Shown: positions 1 through 8,260 of the stretch, one piece after another | How positions within the stretch are numbered: position 1 is the first letter of the stretch | Layout of the letters: each line of letters begins with the position of its first letter | Assembly (NCBI RefSeq): GCF_000429705.1 | Contig: NZ_KE386943.1 | Location: 324,744 to 388,743 of the forward strand | Origin: Alteribacter aurantiacus DSM 18675 | GTDB taxonomy: Bacteria > Bacillota > Bacilli > Bacillales > Salisediminibacteriaceae | Direction of reading: 5' to 3' | Length of the DNA: 64,000 bases | Notes under the pieces: model-generated | What the model was told of the DNA's origin: nothing | The model's input: only the letters and a program-made list of their open reading frames with translations | Database searches by the model: none | Translations under genes and position numbers: made by a program

Positions 1-888
1 GATTCGTCGTCCACTCTCGTCCTCCGTTGTTTGAGGGGCGTAGAATTCAAACCCTCGGTCGAGCTCGTCAAAAGCACCGTGATGAAATTTCGGTAAATCA
101 TAGTCCAACTCACCCACAAAATATCCGGCCTGATACGTATTGTGATTGTGCATTCCCTCAGGCTCGAGCCCTTGAGGAGAAACGATCATCACTTCTTTTT
201 CCCCTAGCGTAAAGACATCGGGGCATTCCCACATAAAGCCGAACTGTTGGAGAGGAGCAAGGCCTGATCCCGCGATGGGCCCCAAGTTTGTCCACGCTCT
301 TCCGTCATTTGATCGATAAAGAAGAGCATGCCCTTGAAGGTCTTCTGTTTGAGCTCCAATAATCAAGTACCAAACTCCGTCATGCTTCCACACCTTCGGA
401 TCGCGAAAGTGTGCTGTGTATCCACTTGGAAGGGTGTCAATGACCGGCCCTTGCTTTTCAAAGGTAATCCCGTCCTGTGACTGAGCAATGCACTGATAAG
501 ACTCCCTGTTTCCTTCTTCGTCTTTTACGTTTCCTGTGTAAAAAAGAGTGAGTTTCCCGTCAAGATCCACGGCACTCCCTGAATAACATCCGTTCTTTTC
601 ATACCACTCGCTCGGAGCAAGAGCAATCGGCTCGTGTGTCCAATGAACAAGGTCTGTAGACGTGTAATGACCCCAAAATTTCGCCCCATGACCAGGCTTG
701 AACGGGTTCCACTGGTAAAACATATGATAGGTGCCATTCCATTGAATCCATCCGTTCGGGTCATTGATCAGCCCCACTGGTGACATGAGGTGAAATTGAA
801 GACGGTGAGGGTCGGCCTCCACTGTTTCTTTATGTTTCGCTACTTCTTCGTGTGCTTGAGAGATGAGAATGCTCTCTTTTTCAGTCAT
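1..888 (-). CDS. sacA: sucrose-6-phosphate hydrolase (GH32), 3' end cut by window
   Basis: Hydrolyses sucrose 6-phosphate (or sucrose) to glucose 6-phosphate and fructose in the cytoplasm. The frame is open from the ATG at 888 to the window edge (296 codons; the family is about 470-490 aa, so the C-terminal part is missing). Three GH32 hallmarks are visible: NDPNG near residue 43 (nucleophile Asp), FRDP in the middle (transition-state stabiliser) and ECPD (acid/base Glu). There is no signal peptide. A GGGAGGGG ribosome site precedes the start. It lies 4 bp after the fructokinase stop, so the two form one operon. sacA/scrB is a family-level name; a fructan-active GH32 enzyme cannot be excluded without the C-terminus. 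Confidence 0.93.
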   Translation of the reverse strand, partial: MTEKESILISQAHEEVAKHKETVEADPHRLQFHLMSPVGLINDPNGWIQWNGTYHMFYQWNPFKPGHGAKFWGHYTSTDLVHWTHEPIALAPSEWYEKNGCYSGSAVDLDGKLTLFYTGNVKDEEGNRESYQCIAQSQDGITFEKQGPVIDTLPSGYTAHFRDPKVWKHDGVWYLIIGAQTEDLQGHALLYRSNDGRAWTNLGPIAGSGLAPLQQFGFMWECPDVFTLGEKEVMIVSPQGLEPEGMHNHNTYQAGYFVGELDYDLPKFHHGAFDELDRGFEFYAPQTTEDESGRRI

Positions 889-892
889 GTGC

Positions 893-1852
893 TCACCCCT
901 CCCTTTTTCCCGATAAAATGTCTTTTACTTGCTCTAAAGTAGGAAGAGCGGTCATCGCTCCTTTAGTAGACGCAGCAAGGCCTCCCGAAACGCTAGCGAA
1001 TTGGGCCATTTCAGCCACTTCATTTGCAGTGAGGTCTTGAACAGGCTTTTCACTGTGATGGAGTTGATAAAGCATGCCGGATACAAACGCATCTCCAGCA
1101 CCAGTTGTATCAACGGCATTCACTTTCATAGCGGGTACATGCTGCTTTTCTCCACCAGTAAACACGTAACTACCTTCCCCACCAAGAGTGACGAGTAACA
1201 GAGGAATGTCGAACGTTCCTAAAGCTTGTACTCCCTGATCAATGTTGGACTCACCTGTGATAAATTCAAGCTCTTCTTCTGAAATCTTCACTACATCCGC
1301 TTGGTCCAACATGGAAATGATCCCTTCTCGTGCTTCTTCTTCACTTTTCCATAGACTCAGCCTTAAGTTAGGGTCGTAGGACACAATGGCCCCTTTTTCC
1401 TTTGCTAGTGCCACCGCTTTTTTCGTCGCCGACCGAGACGGCTCGCTGATCAGACTGATTGAACCAAAGTGAAGCAGATTGTGATTGTCAAAAAGAGTGT
1501 CTTCAATATCCGACTCTAACAAAAAACGATCGGCACTTGGGTCAATGTAAAATTCAAAGCTTCGTTCTCCGCCTTCACCAAGGGTAACGAACACGACGCC
1601 TGTTCTTACATCGGTAGAAAACGTCATGTGATCTGTGTTGACGTTGTAGTGCGAGAGCGTCTCTTTCATAAATCGCCCTAAAACATCGTCACCGACCTTT
1701 CCGAGAAATGTTGAAACAGCCCCTAACCTCGCTACTCCAACAGCTACATTTGCAGGTGCTCCACCTGGACTTTTTTGAAACGTCTCATTGTTATCGTCGA
1801 GCGGAATAAAATCGATCAATGCTTCTCCTAAACTTACAATCCCTTTTCTCAT
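893..1852 (-). CDS. scrK: fructokinase, PfkB/ribokinase family
   Basis: Phosphorylates the fructose released by the downstream sucrase, using ATP. It is 319 aa, a normal PfkB length. The N-terminal SLGEALIDFIP segment and the glycine-rich SPGGAPANVAVGVARLG segment are substrate-site signatures. DTTGAGDAFVSGML near residue 250 is the PfkB anion hole with the catalytic Asp. I placed the start at 1852 because GGAGG lies 8 nt upstream; the frame runs 13 codons further without a better site. It is the first gene of a two-gene sucrose operon; no PTS permease or regulator is in the window. Sugar specificity is inferred from the neighbour. Confidence 0.9.
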   Translation of the reverse strand: MRKGIVSLGEALIDFIPLDDNNETFQKSPGGAPANVAVGVARLGAVSTFLGKVGDDVLGRFMKETLSHYNVNTDHMTFSTDVRTGVVFVTLGEGGERSFEFYIDPSADRFLLESDIEDTLFDNHNLLHFGSISLISEPSRSATKKAVALAKEKGAIVSYDPNLRLSLWKSEEEAREGIISMLDQADVVKISEEELEFITGESNIDQGVQALGTFDIPLLLVTLGGEGSYVFTGGEKQHVPAMKVNAVDTTGAGDAFVSGMLYQLHHSEKPVQDLTANEVAEMAQFASVSGGLAASTKGAMTALPTLEQVKDILSGKREG

Positions 1853-1931
1853 GTATGGATCCTCCTCTATCGTTATGTACCTAATTAACATGTTGCCATA
1901 ACCTTATCCCTGTAGCAACGGCAATTCCCTA

Positions 1932-1945
1932 TGATTCCGCTTACA
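1932..1945 (-). promoter_or_regulatory. cre-like site upstream of sucrose operon
   Basis: On the minus strand it reads TGTAAGCGGAATCA, one mismatch to the CcpA consensus TGWAANCGNTNWCA. It is about 80 bp upstream of the fructokinase start. Catabolite control of a sucrose operon is expected in Bacillaceae; function here is inferred. Confidence 0.45.
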
Positions 1946-1993
1946 ATTCGGCCGCTTTTCTATCTTGTCCTAACGTTCCCTTTTTTTAAGGAA

Positions 1994-2007
1994 TGTAAGC
2001 GTTGGCA
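1994..2007 (+). promoter_or_regulatory. second cre-like site in the scrK / ATP-grasp divergent region
   Basis: TGTAAGCGTTGGCA has one mismatch to TGWAANCGNTNWCA. It lies about 140 bp from the scrK start and 83 bp from the divergent ATP-grasp start, so it could serve either gene. Confidence 0.4.
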
Positions 2008-2089
2008 GTAGCAAAATTGTCTCTCCCTTGATAAAATAAACAATACCTATCTTTTTTATCGGAATTATCAATGGAAGGGGAATACAAAC

Positions 2090-3031
2090 ATGGCAAAAGT
2101 ATATATTATCCACGAAAATGAAGAATGGACGCAACCATTGAAAGCCGCGCTCGATGAGATTTCTGTTCCTTACGAAGATTGGCACATGAATGAGGGAATG
2201 GTGGATCTTCAACAGAAACCGCCAGAAGGCATCTTTTATAACCGAATGAGTGCATCTTCTCATACACGCGGGCACCGCTATGCGCCTGAACTTACCGCTA
2301 CTGTTTTAACTTGGCTCGAAAGCCACGGACGAACGGTGCTAAATACGAGTGAAGCTCTTGCCCTTGAATTGAGTAAGGTGTTGCAATACGAAAAGCTCAA
2401 GCAGTTCGGAATCAAGACACCTGACACAATTGCAGCAGTTGGAGAACATCATCTCATTCAAGCAGCTAAGTCGTTCCCCACTCCGTTTATCACAAAGCAC
2501 AACCGCGCAGGTAAAGGTCTCGGTGTCAAGCGTTTTGACGACGCTAAGTCCTTGGAACACCACGTCACAAGTGGATTTGATGAATCCGTTGACGGCATCA
2601 CTCTTCTTCAGCAGTACGTCGATTCACCGACAAAAACAATCACACGTTGTGAGTTTATCGGTGGTAAATTCCTTTATGCTGTTCGGGTTGATACAAGCGA
2701 CGGCTTCGAATTATGTCCTGCCGAAGCTTGTGAGATCGGTGACCTTGCATGCCCGACGACCTCTTCCCCCCGACCGAAGTTCGAGATTATTGAAGACTTT
2801 AACAGTCCGTTGATAAAAAAGTACGAAGCATTCTTACAGGCAAACGGCATCACATTTGCCGGAATTGAGTTTATTGAAGACAAAGACGGTACAGCCTATA
2901 CGTATGATGTCAATACAAATACGAATTACAACCCACAAGCAGAATCAAAGGCCGGCATTTATGGAATGAAGGAAATTGCCTCGTATTTGAAAAAGGAGCT
3001 TCACGCTTTGCAGCCGGTTACTCCACTTTAA
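2090..3031 (+). CDS. ATP-grasp (RimK-like) ligase of unknown substrate
   Basis: A 313-aa cytoplasmic protein. The C-terminal two-thirds look like an ATP-grasp fold: ITKHNRAGKGLGVKRF (residues 135-150) resembles the ATP-binding strand and glycine loop, FAGIEFIED is the Mg-binding strand, and YDVNTNTNYN holds the D-x-N metal motif. Family members form C-N bonds between a carboxylate and an amine or amino acid through an acyl phosphate (RimK-like). The start is fixed by GGAAGGGG 9 nt upstream. It is monocistronic and divergent from the sucrose operon. Substrate unknown. Confidence 0.75.
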   Translation: MAKVYIIHENEEWTQPLKAALDEISVPYEDWHMNEGMVDLQQKPPEGIFYNRMSASSHTRGHRYAPELTATVLTWLESHGRTVLNTSEALALELSKVLQYEKLKQFGIKTPDTIAAVGEHHLIQAAKSFPTPFITKHNRAGKGLGVKRFDDAKSLEHHVTSGFDESVDGITLLQQYVDSPTKTITRCEFIGGKFLYAVRVDTSDGFELCPAEACEIGDLACPTTSSPRPKFEIIEDFNSPLIKKYEAFLQANGITFAGIEFIEDKDGTAYTYDVNTNTNYNPQAESKAGIYGMKEIASYLKKELHALQPVTPL

Positions 3032-3097
3032 TTCAGCCTAATGCACTGAATAGATTCGTACTTAAACTTTTTCAATAGCCTCAATTCAACCCTTGGT

Positions 3098-3130
3098 GAG
3101 CGTGCGTCCACGACAAACGCTCCCTTTTTT
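3098..3130 (+). terminator. weak terminator after ATP-grasp gene
   Basis: GAGCGT pairs with ACGCTC and is followed by CCTTTTTT. The stem is only 6 bp. Confidence 0.4.
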
Positions 3131-3273
3131 AGTAACATATAAGGAAAGTAAACACGTTACCTGCAGCAAAGCGTAGAGGACGTCATGAGTGACAACGGAC
3201 GAAGTCCTAGAGACCGTGCAGGACAGAAAGACTAAATCATTGAAATCACCGATTGTCCAGGAGGGATATCGTC

Positions 3274-3624
3274 ATGAAACCCATAGATCAAAAGCTTGTA
3301 CAACAAACAATTGATGAGCTAGCTGGTAAAGAACTTTACGTCCACCTTGAAACGACGAACGGTGCTTATGCTACTCATAAGAACCAAGGGTTCTTTTCAG
3401 TGGGCACGTTCCTAAGAAACGCCCGCATTAAGTATGTACAAGGAAAAATTACCGGCCCTGGTCCCTATCGGATCGGCCTTGAGCTTGAAGGAGGCTGGGC
3501 TTATGCAGAAGGGCTTACAGATTGGGAAGTTGACGATCAAAACCAAGTCCTCTTTGCTGGCCACGACCCGGACGGGAAATTAGCCATTGCTTTTCAATTA
3601 AGTGAAAAACCATTTCGGAAATAA
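3274..3624 (+). CDS. yojF: YojF family protein (DUF1806)
   Basis: A 116-aa cytoplasmic protein, the same length as Bacillus YojF. The start at ATG 3274 is set by CAGGAGGG 8 nt upstream; a TTG further upstream lacks a site. It lies 20 bp before bshB2, the conserved arrangement in Bacilli. Its biochemical role is not established; the constant pairing with the deacetylase suggests an accessory role in bacillithiol metabolism, which is inference. No signal peptide or membrane segment is seen. Confidence 0.88.
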   Translation: MKPIDQKLVQQTIDELAGKELYVHLETTNGAYATHKNQGFFSVGTFLRNARIKYVQGKITGPGPYRIGLELEGGWAYAEGLTDWEVDDQNQVLFAGHDPDGKLAIAFQLSEKPFRK

Positions 3625-3644
3625 AGAAAGGATGTGCGACACCG

Positions 3645-4319
3645 ATGGAACGACACGTACTCGTTATTTTTCCGCACCCGGATGATGAAGCATTCGGCGT
3701 AGCAGGAACGATACTTTCCCATACGCAAAATGGAACGCCTGTCACCTACGTTTGCCTAACACTCGGAGAAATGGGGCGAAACATGGGCCGTCCGCTGATC
3801 GCCAACCGAGAGACATTACCTGACATCCGGAAAAAAGAGCTGGAAGAAGCTTGCCGCTTGTTAGGCATTGAAGACCTTAGACGCTTTGGTATGCGGGATA
3901 AAACAATTGAATTTACAGACAGTGAACTTCTGATTAACCGGATGAAAGAGGTCATCGATGACGTTGACCCGAGTCTCATTATTACGTTTTATCCAGGCTA
4001 TGCGGTTCATCCCGATCACGACGCCACTGCGGCTGCCGTCATTCAAGCCGTTCAACGAATGACACCTGAAACGAGGCCAACTGTCCATGCTCTTGCCTTT
4101 TCAGAAGGCTGTGAAGACATTCTTGGAGAGCCGGACATCATCCATGATGTGAGTGCTCATGCCGATCAAAAAATGAAAGTCATTGAAGCTCATGAATCTC
4201 AAACAGCAGGCGTACTGCAAACGATGAAACAACGTTTCATGGAAAATGATGAGACGATGAAAGAACGTATGAACACAGAACGATTTTGGACATATCCGAT
4301 TGATAACAAAAACGAATAA
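3645..4319 (+). CDS. bshB2: bacillithiol biosynthesis deacetylase BshB2
   Basis: A zinc-dependent LmbE/PIG-L deacetylase that removes acetyl from GlcNAc-malate to give GlcN-malate, the second step of bacillithiol synthesis; it can also act on thiol conjugates. It is 224 aa. HPDDEAF near residue 11 gives the zinc ligands His and Asp and the catalytic base, and VHPDHDA near residue 122 gives the last ligand. The 'GEMGRNMGRP' loop with 'RKKELEEACRLLGI' is characteristic of the BshB branch. It is co-transcribed with yojF and ends at a strong hairpin. The BshB2 rather than BshB1 call rests on the YojF neighbour. Confidence 0.9.
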   Translation: MERHVLVIFPHPDDEAFGVAGTILSHTQNGTPVTYVCLTLGEMGRNMGRPLIANRETLPDIRKKELEEACRLLGIEDLRRFGMRDKTIEFTDSELLINRMKEVIDDVDPSLIITFYPGYAVHPDHDATAAAVIQAVQRMTPETRPTVHALAFSEGCEDILGEPDIIHDVSAHADQKMKVIEAHESQTAGVLQTMKQRFMENDETMKERMNTERFWTYPIDNKNE

Positions 4320-4322
4320 AAA

Positions 4323-4350
4323 GGGTAGGTCGTCCATCGACGACCTACCC
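4323..4350. terminator. bidirectional hairpin terminator
   Basis: A perfect 12-bp stem (GGGTAGGTCGTC / GACGACCTACCC) with loop CATC. T-rich on the plus side (TCTTCTT) and CTTTTTATT on the minus side. It can end bshB2 and the convergent rhodopsin transcript. Confidence 0.8.
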
Positions 4351-4364
4351 TCTTCTTGTGCATA

Positions 4365-4431
4365 TGTGGATGAATGAAAGGTGAAATGGTGGATAAGTGA
4401 CCTGACCTTGATTCCGAAGAAGTTATCCACA
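4365..4431. promoter_or_regulatory. cluster of three DnaA-box-like 9-mers
   Basis: TTATCCACA at 4423-4431 is a perfect DnaA box (TTATNCACA). TGTGGATGA at 4365 and GGTGGATAA at 4388 each match the reverse consensus TGTGGATAA at 8 of 9 bases. All three fall within 67 bp between convergent genes. DnaA binding is inferred; there is no dnaA/dnaN nearby, so this is not oriC. Confidence 0.4.
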
Positions 4432-4455
4432 TGTGAGTAACTGCATTTCGTGTTG

Positions 4456-5169
4456 TTATGTGGCTTGAGGCGTAACCTCTTGCCCGTGTTTAACGTGCAG
4501 CCAGCGAAGGCATGAAAGGTCTAATATACTAAAGCCTACTTTCGAAAAGATAGGTAGACTTACAAACAAGGCTTGATCCGTGATTTGACTAATCACACCT
4601 AACCCAGATGGACCGAGAAGCCACACCGTAGGGTATCCAACCCAAAGGATAGAAAGGTAGCCAGCAACAATTAAAAACACTCGATATACATAGTGATTTT
4701 GGCTTTTGGCTTTTGCTCTAAGAGGCCACCAGATAATCCATAAAATAATCAAAAACGCCACTACACCAAGGATATACCAGACATACTTTATCGGAGAAGG
4801 TGAAAATTCAGCAATAAGACCGGTTAACACCATGAATACATCCGCAACAATCAGCCCACCAATGATGACACGGTCTTTCGAAATTGTGTACATGGCGGTC
4901 ATAGCCAACGCCAATAACAAGAGCGGCGTAGTAACAACCCAGTCCAGGTACCGGGCAAAGTAAATGACCCTATCCCCCCACTCCACCAAACCTTGTCCTA
5001 AAGCAATGGAAGCGTAAGCCACGCCTGACCAAGTAGGAATAATGAATGCGACTAGGTATTCAGCTCTTGGCACACCTTTTCTATGAAAAGCAAGATAAGC
5101 AAAATAAACGGCCCCACCACCCATGAAAGCGACATAGATCCACAGAAGCTGTTGTTCGATTTCATACAT
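4456..5169 (-). CDS. microbial rhodopsin of the xenorhodopsin / Anabaena sensory rhodopsin clade
   Basis: A seven-helix retinal protein of 237 aa in the cytoplasmic membrane. Visible residues: Schiff-base Lys210 in FSKVGF (helix G); counterion Asp76 in ARYLDWVVTTP (helix C); Ala87 where bacteriorhodopsin has its proton donor Asp96; Pro206 where bacteriorhodopsin has Asp212; Asp217 seven residues after the lysine. Pro206 plus Asp217 is the signature, as I recall it, of Anabaena sensory rhodopsin and the xenorhodopsins, several of which pump protons inward. Start at 5169: GGAGGG lies 7 nt upstream; the 19 extra upstream codons lack a site and a hydrophobic pattern. No retinal-synthesis gene or transducer is adjacent. 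Family certain; inward pump versus sensor not decided. Confidence 0.92.
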   Translation of the reverse strand: MYEIEQQLLWIYVAFMGGGAVYFAYLAFHRKGVPRAEYLVAFIIPTWSGVAYASIALGQGLVEWGDRVIYFARYLDWVVTTPLLLLALAMTAMYTISKDRVIIGGLIVADVFMVLTGLIAEFSPSPIKYVWYILGVVAFLIILWIIWWPLRAKAKSQNHYVYRVFLIVAGYLSILWVGYPTVWLLGPSGLGVISQITDQALFVSLPIFSKVGFSILDLSCLRWLHVKHGQEVTPQAT

Positions 5170-5330
5170 TGAAAACCCTCCGTTTCGGTATTCTCTACTA
5201 GTATTAGTAAAAATCACCGAATTCATATCTTTCTTTTTCTAGAGGAAGGGTTTTATTTTGCCAGGATTCACTTTCGATTTTAGCTCCGTTCAAGACAATA
5301 CGTTTCTTTTAAGGAGTATTACTGAAAACA

Positions 5331-5376
5331 AAAAAGGCTCCTTTGCTGACACTCAGCTAAGGAACTCTTTAAAAAA
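5331..5376 (-). terminator. terminator of the 165-aa membrane protein gene
   Basis: An imperfect stem of about 13 bp around 5337-5366, followed on the minus strand by CCTTTTTTG. It separates the 5383-5880 gene from the rhodopsin gene, so the rhodopsin probably has its own promoter in 5170-5330. Confidence 0.65.
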
Positions 5377-5382
5377 TAACTT

Positions 5383-5880
5383 CTACCGTTTTAACATTTT
5401 TCCCTTGTATGGTAATGATGGACTCGTAGTCTCTTCCAACACGGTCTTGAACTTCTGAGCTGTAAGAATGGAAAACGTAAAGCTTCGATATTGATGTTTC
5501 GTTCTTACAGTAAACTCTGCTGTAAGTCCGTCCACATCTCTTCTAACAATATCGGTAGCCTTCACGACTGTTCGTACTTTTCCCAGCACTGGCACAAACA
5601 ACAAATAGTTCTCTGTTAATACAAGGTATCCTCGCTTATCTTTCCCGTGACGAAATGCATCTACCATACAATGAGGATCCTCTTTTAACATCCCATTTGT
5701 TTTCATTTTTACAACCTGTCTGCAACCGTAATCCACGCCAAACGTTAACATCACTGCCAGTAGTAGACTGCCAGTTGCTAAAAGCCATGAGTATTGTAAG
5801 AGGTACGTAAAGCCGAAGATTCCAAACAATAGCCAACCAAGTGTATATCTCACATACTTATCAGTAAATGGACCAACCAT
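5383..5880 (-). CDS. hypothetical two-helix membrane protein with a soluble beta-rich domain
   Basis: 165 aa; family not recognised. Two adjacent hydrophobic segments (about residues 11-28 and 30-48) form a hairpin, followed by a soluble domain. GYLVLTENYLLFVP followed by strand-like segments recalls PH/GRAM-like domains of Bacillus YcxB/YdjZ-type proteins; that likeness is weak. The start is supported by AGGAGG 6 nt upstream. Single gene with its own terminator. Confidence 0.65.
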   Translation of the reverse strand: MVGPFTDKYVRYTLGWLLFGIFGFTYLLQYSWLLATGSLLLAVMLTFGVDYGCRQVVKMKTNGMLKEDPHCMVDAFRHGKDKRGYLVLTENYLLFVPVLGKVRTVVKATDIVRRDVDGLTAEFTVRTKHQYRSFTFSILTAQKFKTVLEETTSPSLPYKGKMLKR

Positions 5881-6064
5881 TTTTTTGCCTCCTTCTGTTG
5901 AGGTTAGTTTAAAACTATACCAGTAATGTTCTAAATATTCAAAATATATTTATGCATTCGACAAAACTAGTGTGTTTATATAACGTTTCCCTAATATATG
6001 TGACCAATTAAATGCCCGAATTAGTTTAATACCCTTTTACTACAAAAGTAAAACATCAAGGGCC

Positions 6065-6100
6065 AAATTGTGCGGGGACAGAACCCGCACAATTTTTCTG
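6065..6100. repeat. hairpin related to the GGGGTCTGTCCCC repeat
   Basis: A 12-bp perfect stem AAATTGTGCGGG / CCCGCACAATTT with T-rich TTTTTCT on the plus side. The minus strand carries TCTGTCCCCGCACAATTT, shared with the elements at 44240 and 46647. It follows the ltaS terminator. Confidence 0.6.
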
Positions 6101-6109
6101 ATCATACAA

Positions 6110-6148
6110 AAAAAACCAACCCGCTTTATGTTGCGAGTTGGTTTTTTT
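6110..6148 (-). terminator. ltaS terminator
   Basis: AACCAACTCGC pairs with the CGGGTTGGTT side, followed by TTTTTTT on the minus strand; the stem overlaps the ltaS stop codon. It is AT-symmetric and may also work on the plus strand. Confidence 0.75.
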
Positions 6149-7994
6149 AGCGAAACCTGAGAAGGTCGCCGAATATAATACTGTCGGAGTAGAAGACTTC
6201 ATATTCTCCGCGCTCTCGAATGGGATCACACGCTTCTAGGAGCGTTGGTGTCTGTGTCTCCATGTCGTAACACGTCTCCGCTGTATACATAAGCGTATCG
6301 GACACGATGGTTCCATTTCTCAATGCCACAAAGTCGTCCCGTTGTTCCGACAACAAATCATTTCCAAACAAAATGTGAGGATACTCTGGTATTCCCAATA
6401 AGTTCAGAATCGTCGGCATGACGTCCACTTTCCCCGACACAGTCTCGTTCTCTTCTCCTTCTTCACCCGGAATATGAATAATCAGTGGTACCCTTGCCAG
6501 CTGCGTGTTTTCAAAAGGCGTAATTTCTTTGTCCAAGAACTCGCCCATAGCTTCGTTATGGCTTTCCGCGATGCCATAATGATCTCCGTACATAACGAAG
6601 ATAGTATCTTCATATAATCCGGCTTCTTTCATATCCTCCATAAAGAGCCTTATCGACTCATCCATGTATCGCACGGTCGGAATATAGCGATTTAAAATGT
6701 CGCTCGATGAGGTGTAAGGGTCAATGAAATGATCCTCTTCATCAAGCTCGTAAGGAAAATGATTCGTTAGGGTAAGAAACGTGGCATAAAAAGGCTGAGG
6801 CAGCTCCTTCACATATTCCATGGACTGCTCGAAGAAATCAATGTCTTTGAGGCCCCATCCCACGCTATTCTCTTCTGTTACATCAAAGTAACTCTTCGAA
6901 TAATAGTAGTCGTAGCCAAGGTTCTCATACATAATATCACGATTGTAGAACGTTTCATCGTTACCATGGAAGGATGCCGTGTAATACCCTCTGTCTTGCA
7001 ATGTATCCGGAAGTCCCATATATTCATTGTCTGTATGGGTGTGAAAGACCGCTCCCCTTCCGACGGGGTATAGCCCTGTATTAATCATAAACTCCGCATC
7101 GGACGTCTTTCCTTGGCCCGTTTGATCGTAGAAGTTAGGAAAGTAATAGCTGTCTTCGATTAGTTCATTTAAGAAAGGCGTGATTTCCTCACCGTCAATG
7201 GTCTCTCCAATAACAAAGCTTTCTAGGGACTCTAAGGAAATTACGACGACATTCTTTCCTTTGGCTTTGCCGTAATAATAGAGATTCGGAGCGGTTTTAT
7301 ACTCCTCCAAGTGATCAAAGATATCATCCCAGTCATCTTCTTCAGAGACGATCGCCATGACTGCCGTTCGTGTATGCAAAAAGGCATCATATACATAAAA
7401 ATTATACAGCCCGTACCGTTTAATGAGACCTTCTCGATCAAACGAATGGGTCATTGTCTCCGGGTTTTCCGGTCTCTCCAGTTGAGACAGACCTACTACA
7501 ACGAGAATGACTGCACCTGCTATAGCAAAGATCTTTCGGTTCTTTTTAAACGAAAGCTGTGTGGCCGTAAGGAACCCTTTCTTTTTCCACAATAAAAGCA
7601 CAAACACAATCACATCGGCAAAAAAGAATACATCATACCATTCTATAAGTTGAAACACACTCGTGCTTAAATCCCCTGCATTTCCGCTCATCACAAGCAT
7701 CGGTAACGTAATGATGTCCGTGAATTCCCTGAAGTAAACGGAATTACTATATAACGCAATCGATAGAATTAATGAAAGAATAATAAAATACCATTTCTGT
7801 ACATTAGGCTTAAACAGTAAGCCAATAGAAAAGGCCACCAACATAAACGATAGCGGGTTCAAAACAAACACAATGGCTTGTATGACGTTATTGATCGCCA
7901 CTTGAAAAACAAAAGCGGATACGATAAACGTCTTTAACCACAAAGTGAGTAAACTTAGGATATATAAACGATGATCGTGAAAGAACGTTTTCAC
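6147..7994 (-). CDS. ltaS: lipoteichoic acid synthase family protein (LtaS-type)
   Basis: Transfers glycerol phosphate from phosphatidylglycerol to build polyglycerolphosphate lipoteichoic acid on the outer membrane face. 615 aa, close to the family norm. About five N-terminal membrane helices (residues 12-170), a linker, then an extracellular sulfatase-type domain. ISLES gives metal ligand Glu255; GKTSDAEF gives nucleophile Thr297; MYGDHYG gives the distal Asp-His pair; HGNDETFYNRD is a substrate-site motif. GTG start with AGAGGTG 9 nt upstream. Monocistronic. Which paralogue (LtaS, YfnI, YqgS, YvgJ-like) cannot be told; the C-terminus is unusually acidic, as expected in a halophile or alkaliphile. 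Confidence 0.92.
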   Translation of the reverse strand: MKTFFHDHRLYILSLLTLWLKTFIVSAFVFQVAINNVIQAIVFVLNPLSFMLVAFSIGLLFKPNVQKWYFIILSLILSIALYSNSVYFREFTDIITLPMLVMSGNAGDLSTSVFQLIEWYDVFFFADVIVFVLLLWKKKGFLTATQLSFKKNRKIFAIAGAVILVVVGLSQLERPENPETMTHSFDREGLIKRYGLYNFYVYDAFLHTRTAVMAIVSEEDDWDDIFDHLEEYKTAPNLYYYGKAKGKNVVVISLESLESFVIGETIDGEEITPFLNELIEDSYYFPNFYDQTGQGKTSDAEFMINTGLYPVGRGAVFHTHTDNEYMGLPDTLQDRGYYTASFHGNDETFYNRDIMYENLGYDYYYSKSYFDVTEENSVGWGLKDIDFFEQSMEYVKELPQPFYATFLTLTNHFPYELDEEDHFIDPYTSSSDILNRYIPTVRYMDESIRLFMEDMKEAGLYEDTIFVMYGDHYGIAESHNEAMGEFLDKEITPFENTQLARVPLIIHIPGEEGEENETVSGKVDVMPTILNLLGIPEYPHILFGNDLLSEQRDDFVALRNGTIVSDTLMYTAETCYDMETQTPTLLEACDPIRERGEYEVFYSDSIIFGDLLRFR

Positions 7995-8260
7995 TTTATG
8001 GACACCTCTTTACTGTAATCTTCTCTCTTTACTATCTGACTATATCTTAATAACCTTCCAAATCGTTTACAAATAAATCAAATCAATTACACGATTTCCT
8101 ACATTTCACCTATCCTTCTCATACCCTTTTTATATAACATCTTACCTTCAAATCGAACTATTGATCACAACGCAATTACCTTAAGTTTCAAAAAAGACTG
8201 TAAACTGTTAAAATGAGGACAAATGATACATTACTTTATTCAAAAAGGAGTTTATATACC

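Noticed and set aside
3165..3240. Possible degenerate copy of the 135-bp repeat upstream of yojF
   Set aside because: Only scattered similarity (GCAAAGCGTAGAGGAC...); no end arms; below what I can defend.
4365..4431. An origin of replication at the DnaA boxes
   Set aside because: No AT-rich unwinding element with further boxes, no dnaA or dnaN near by.
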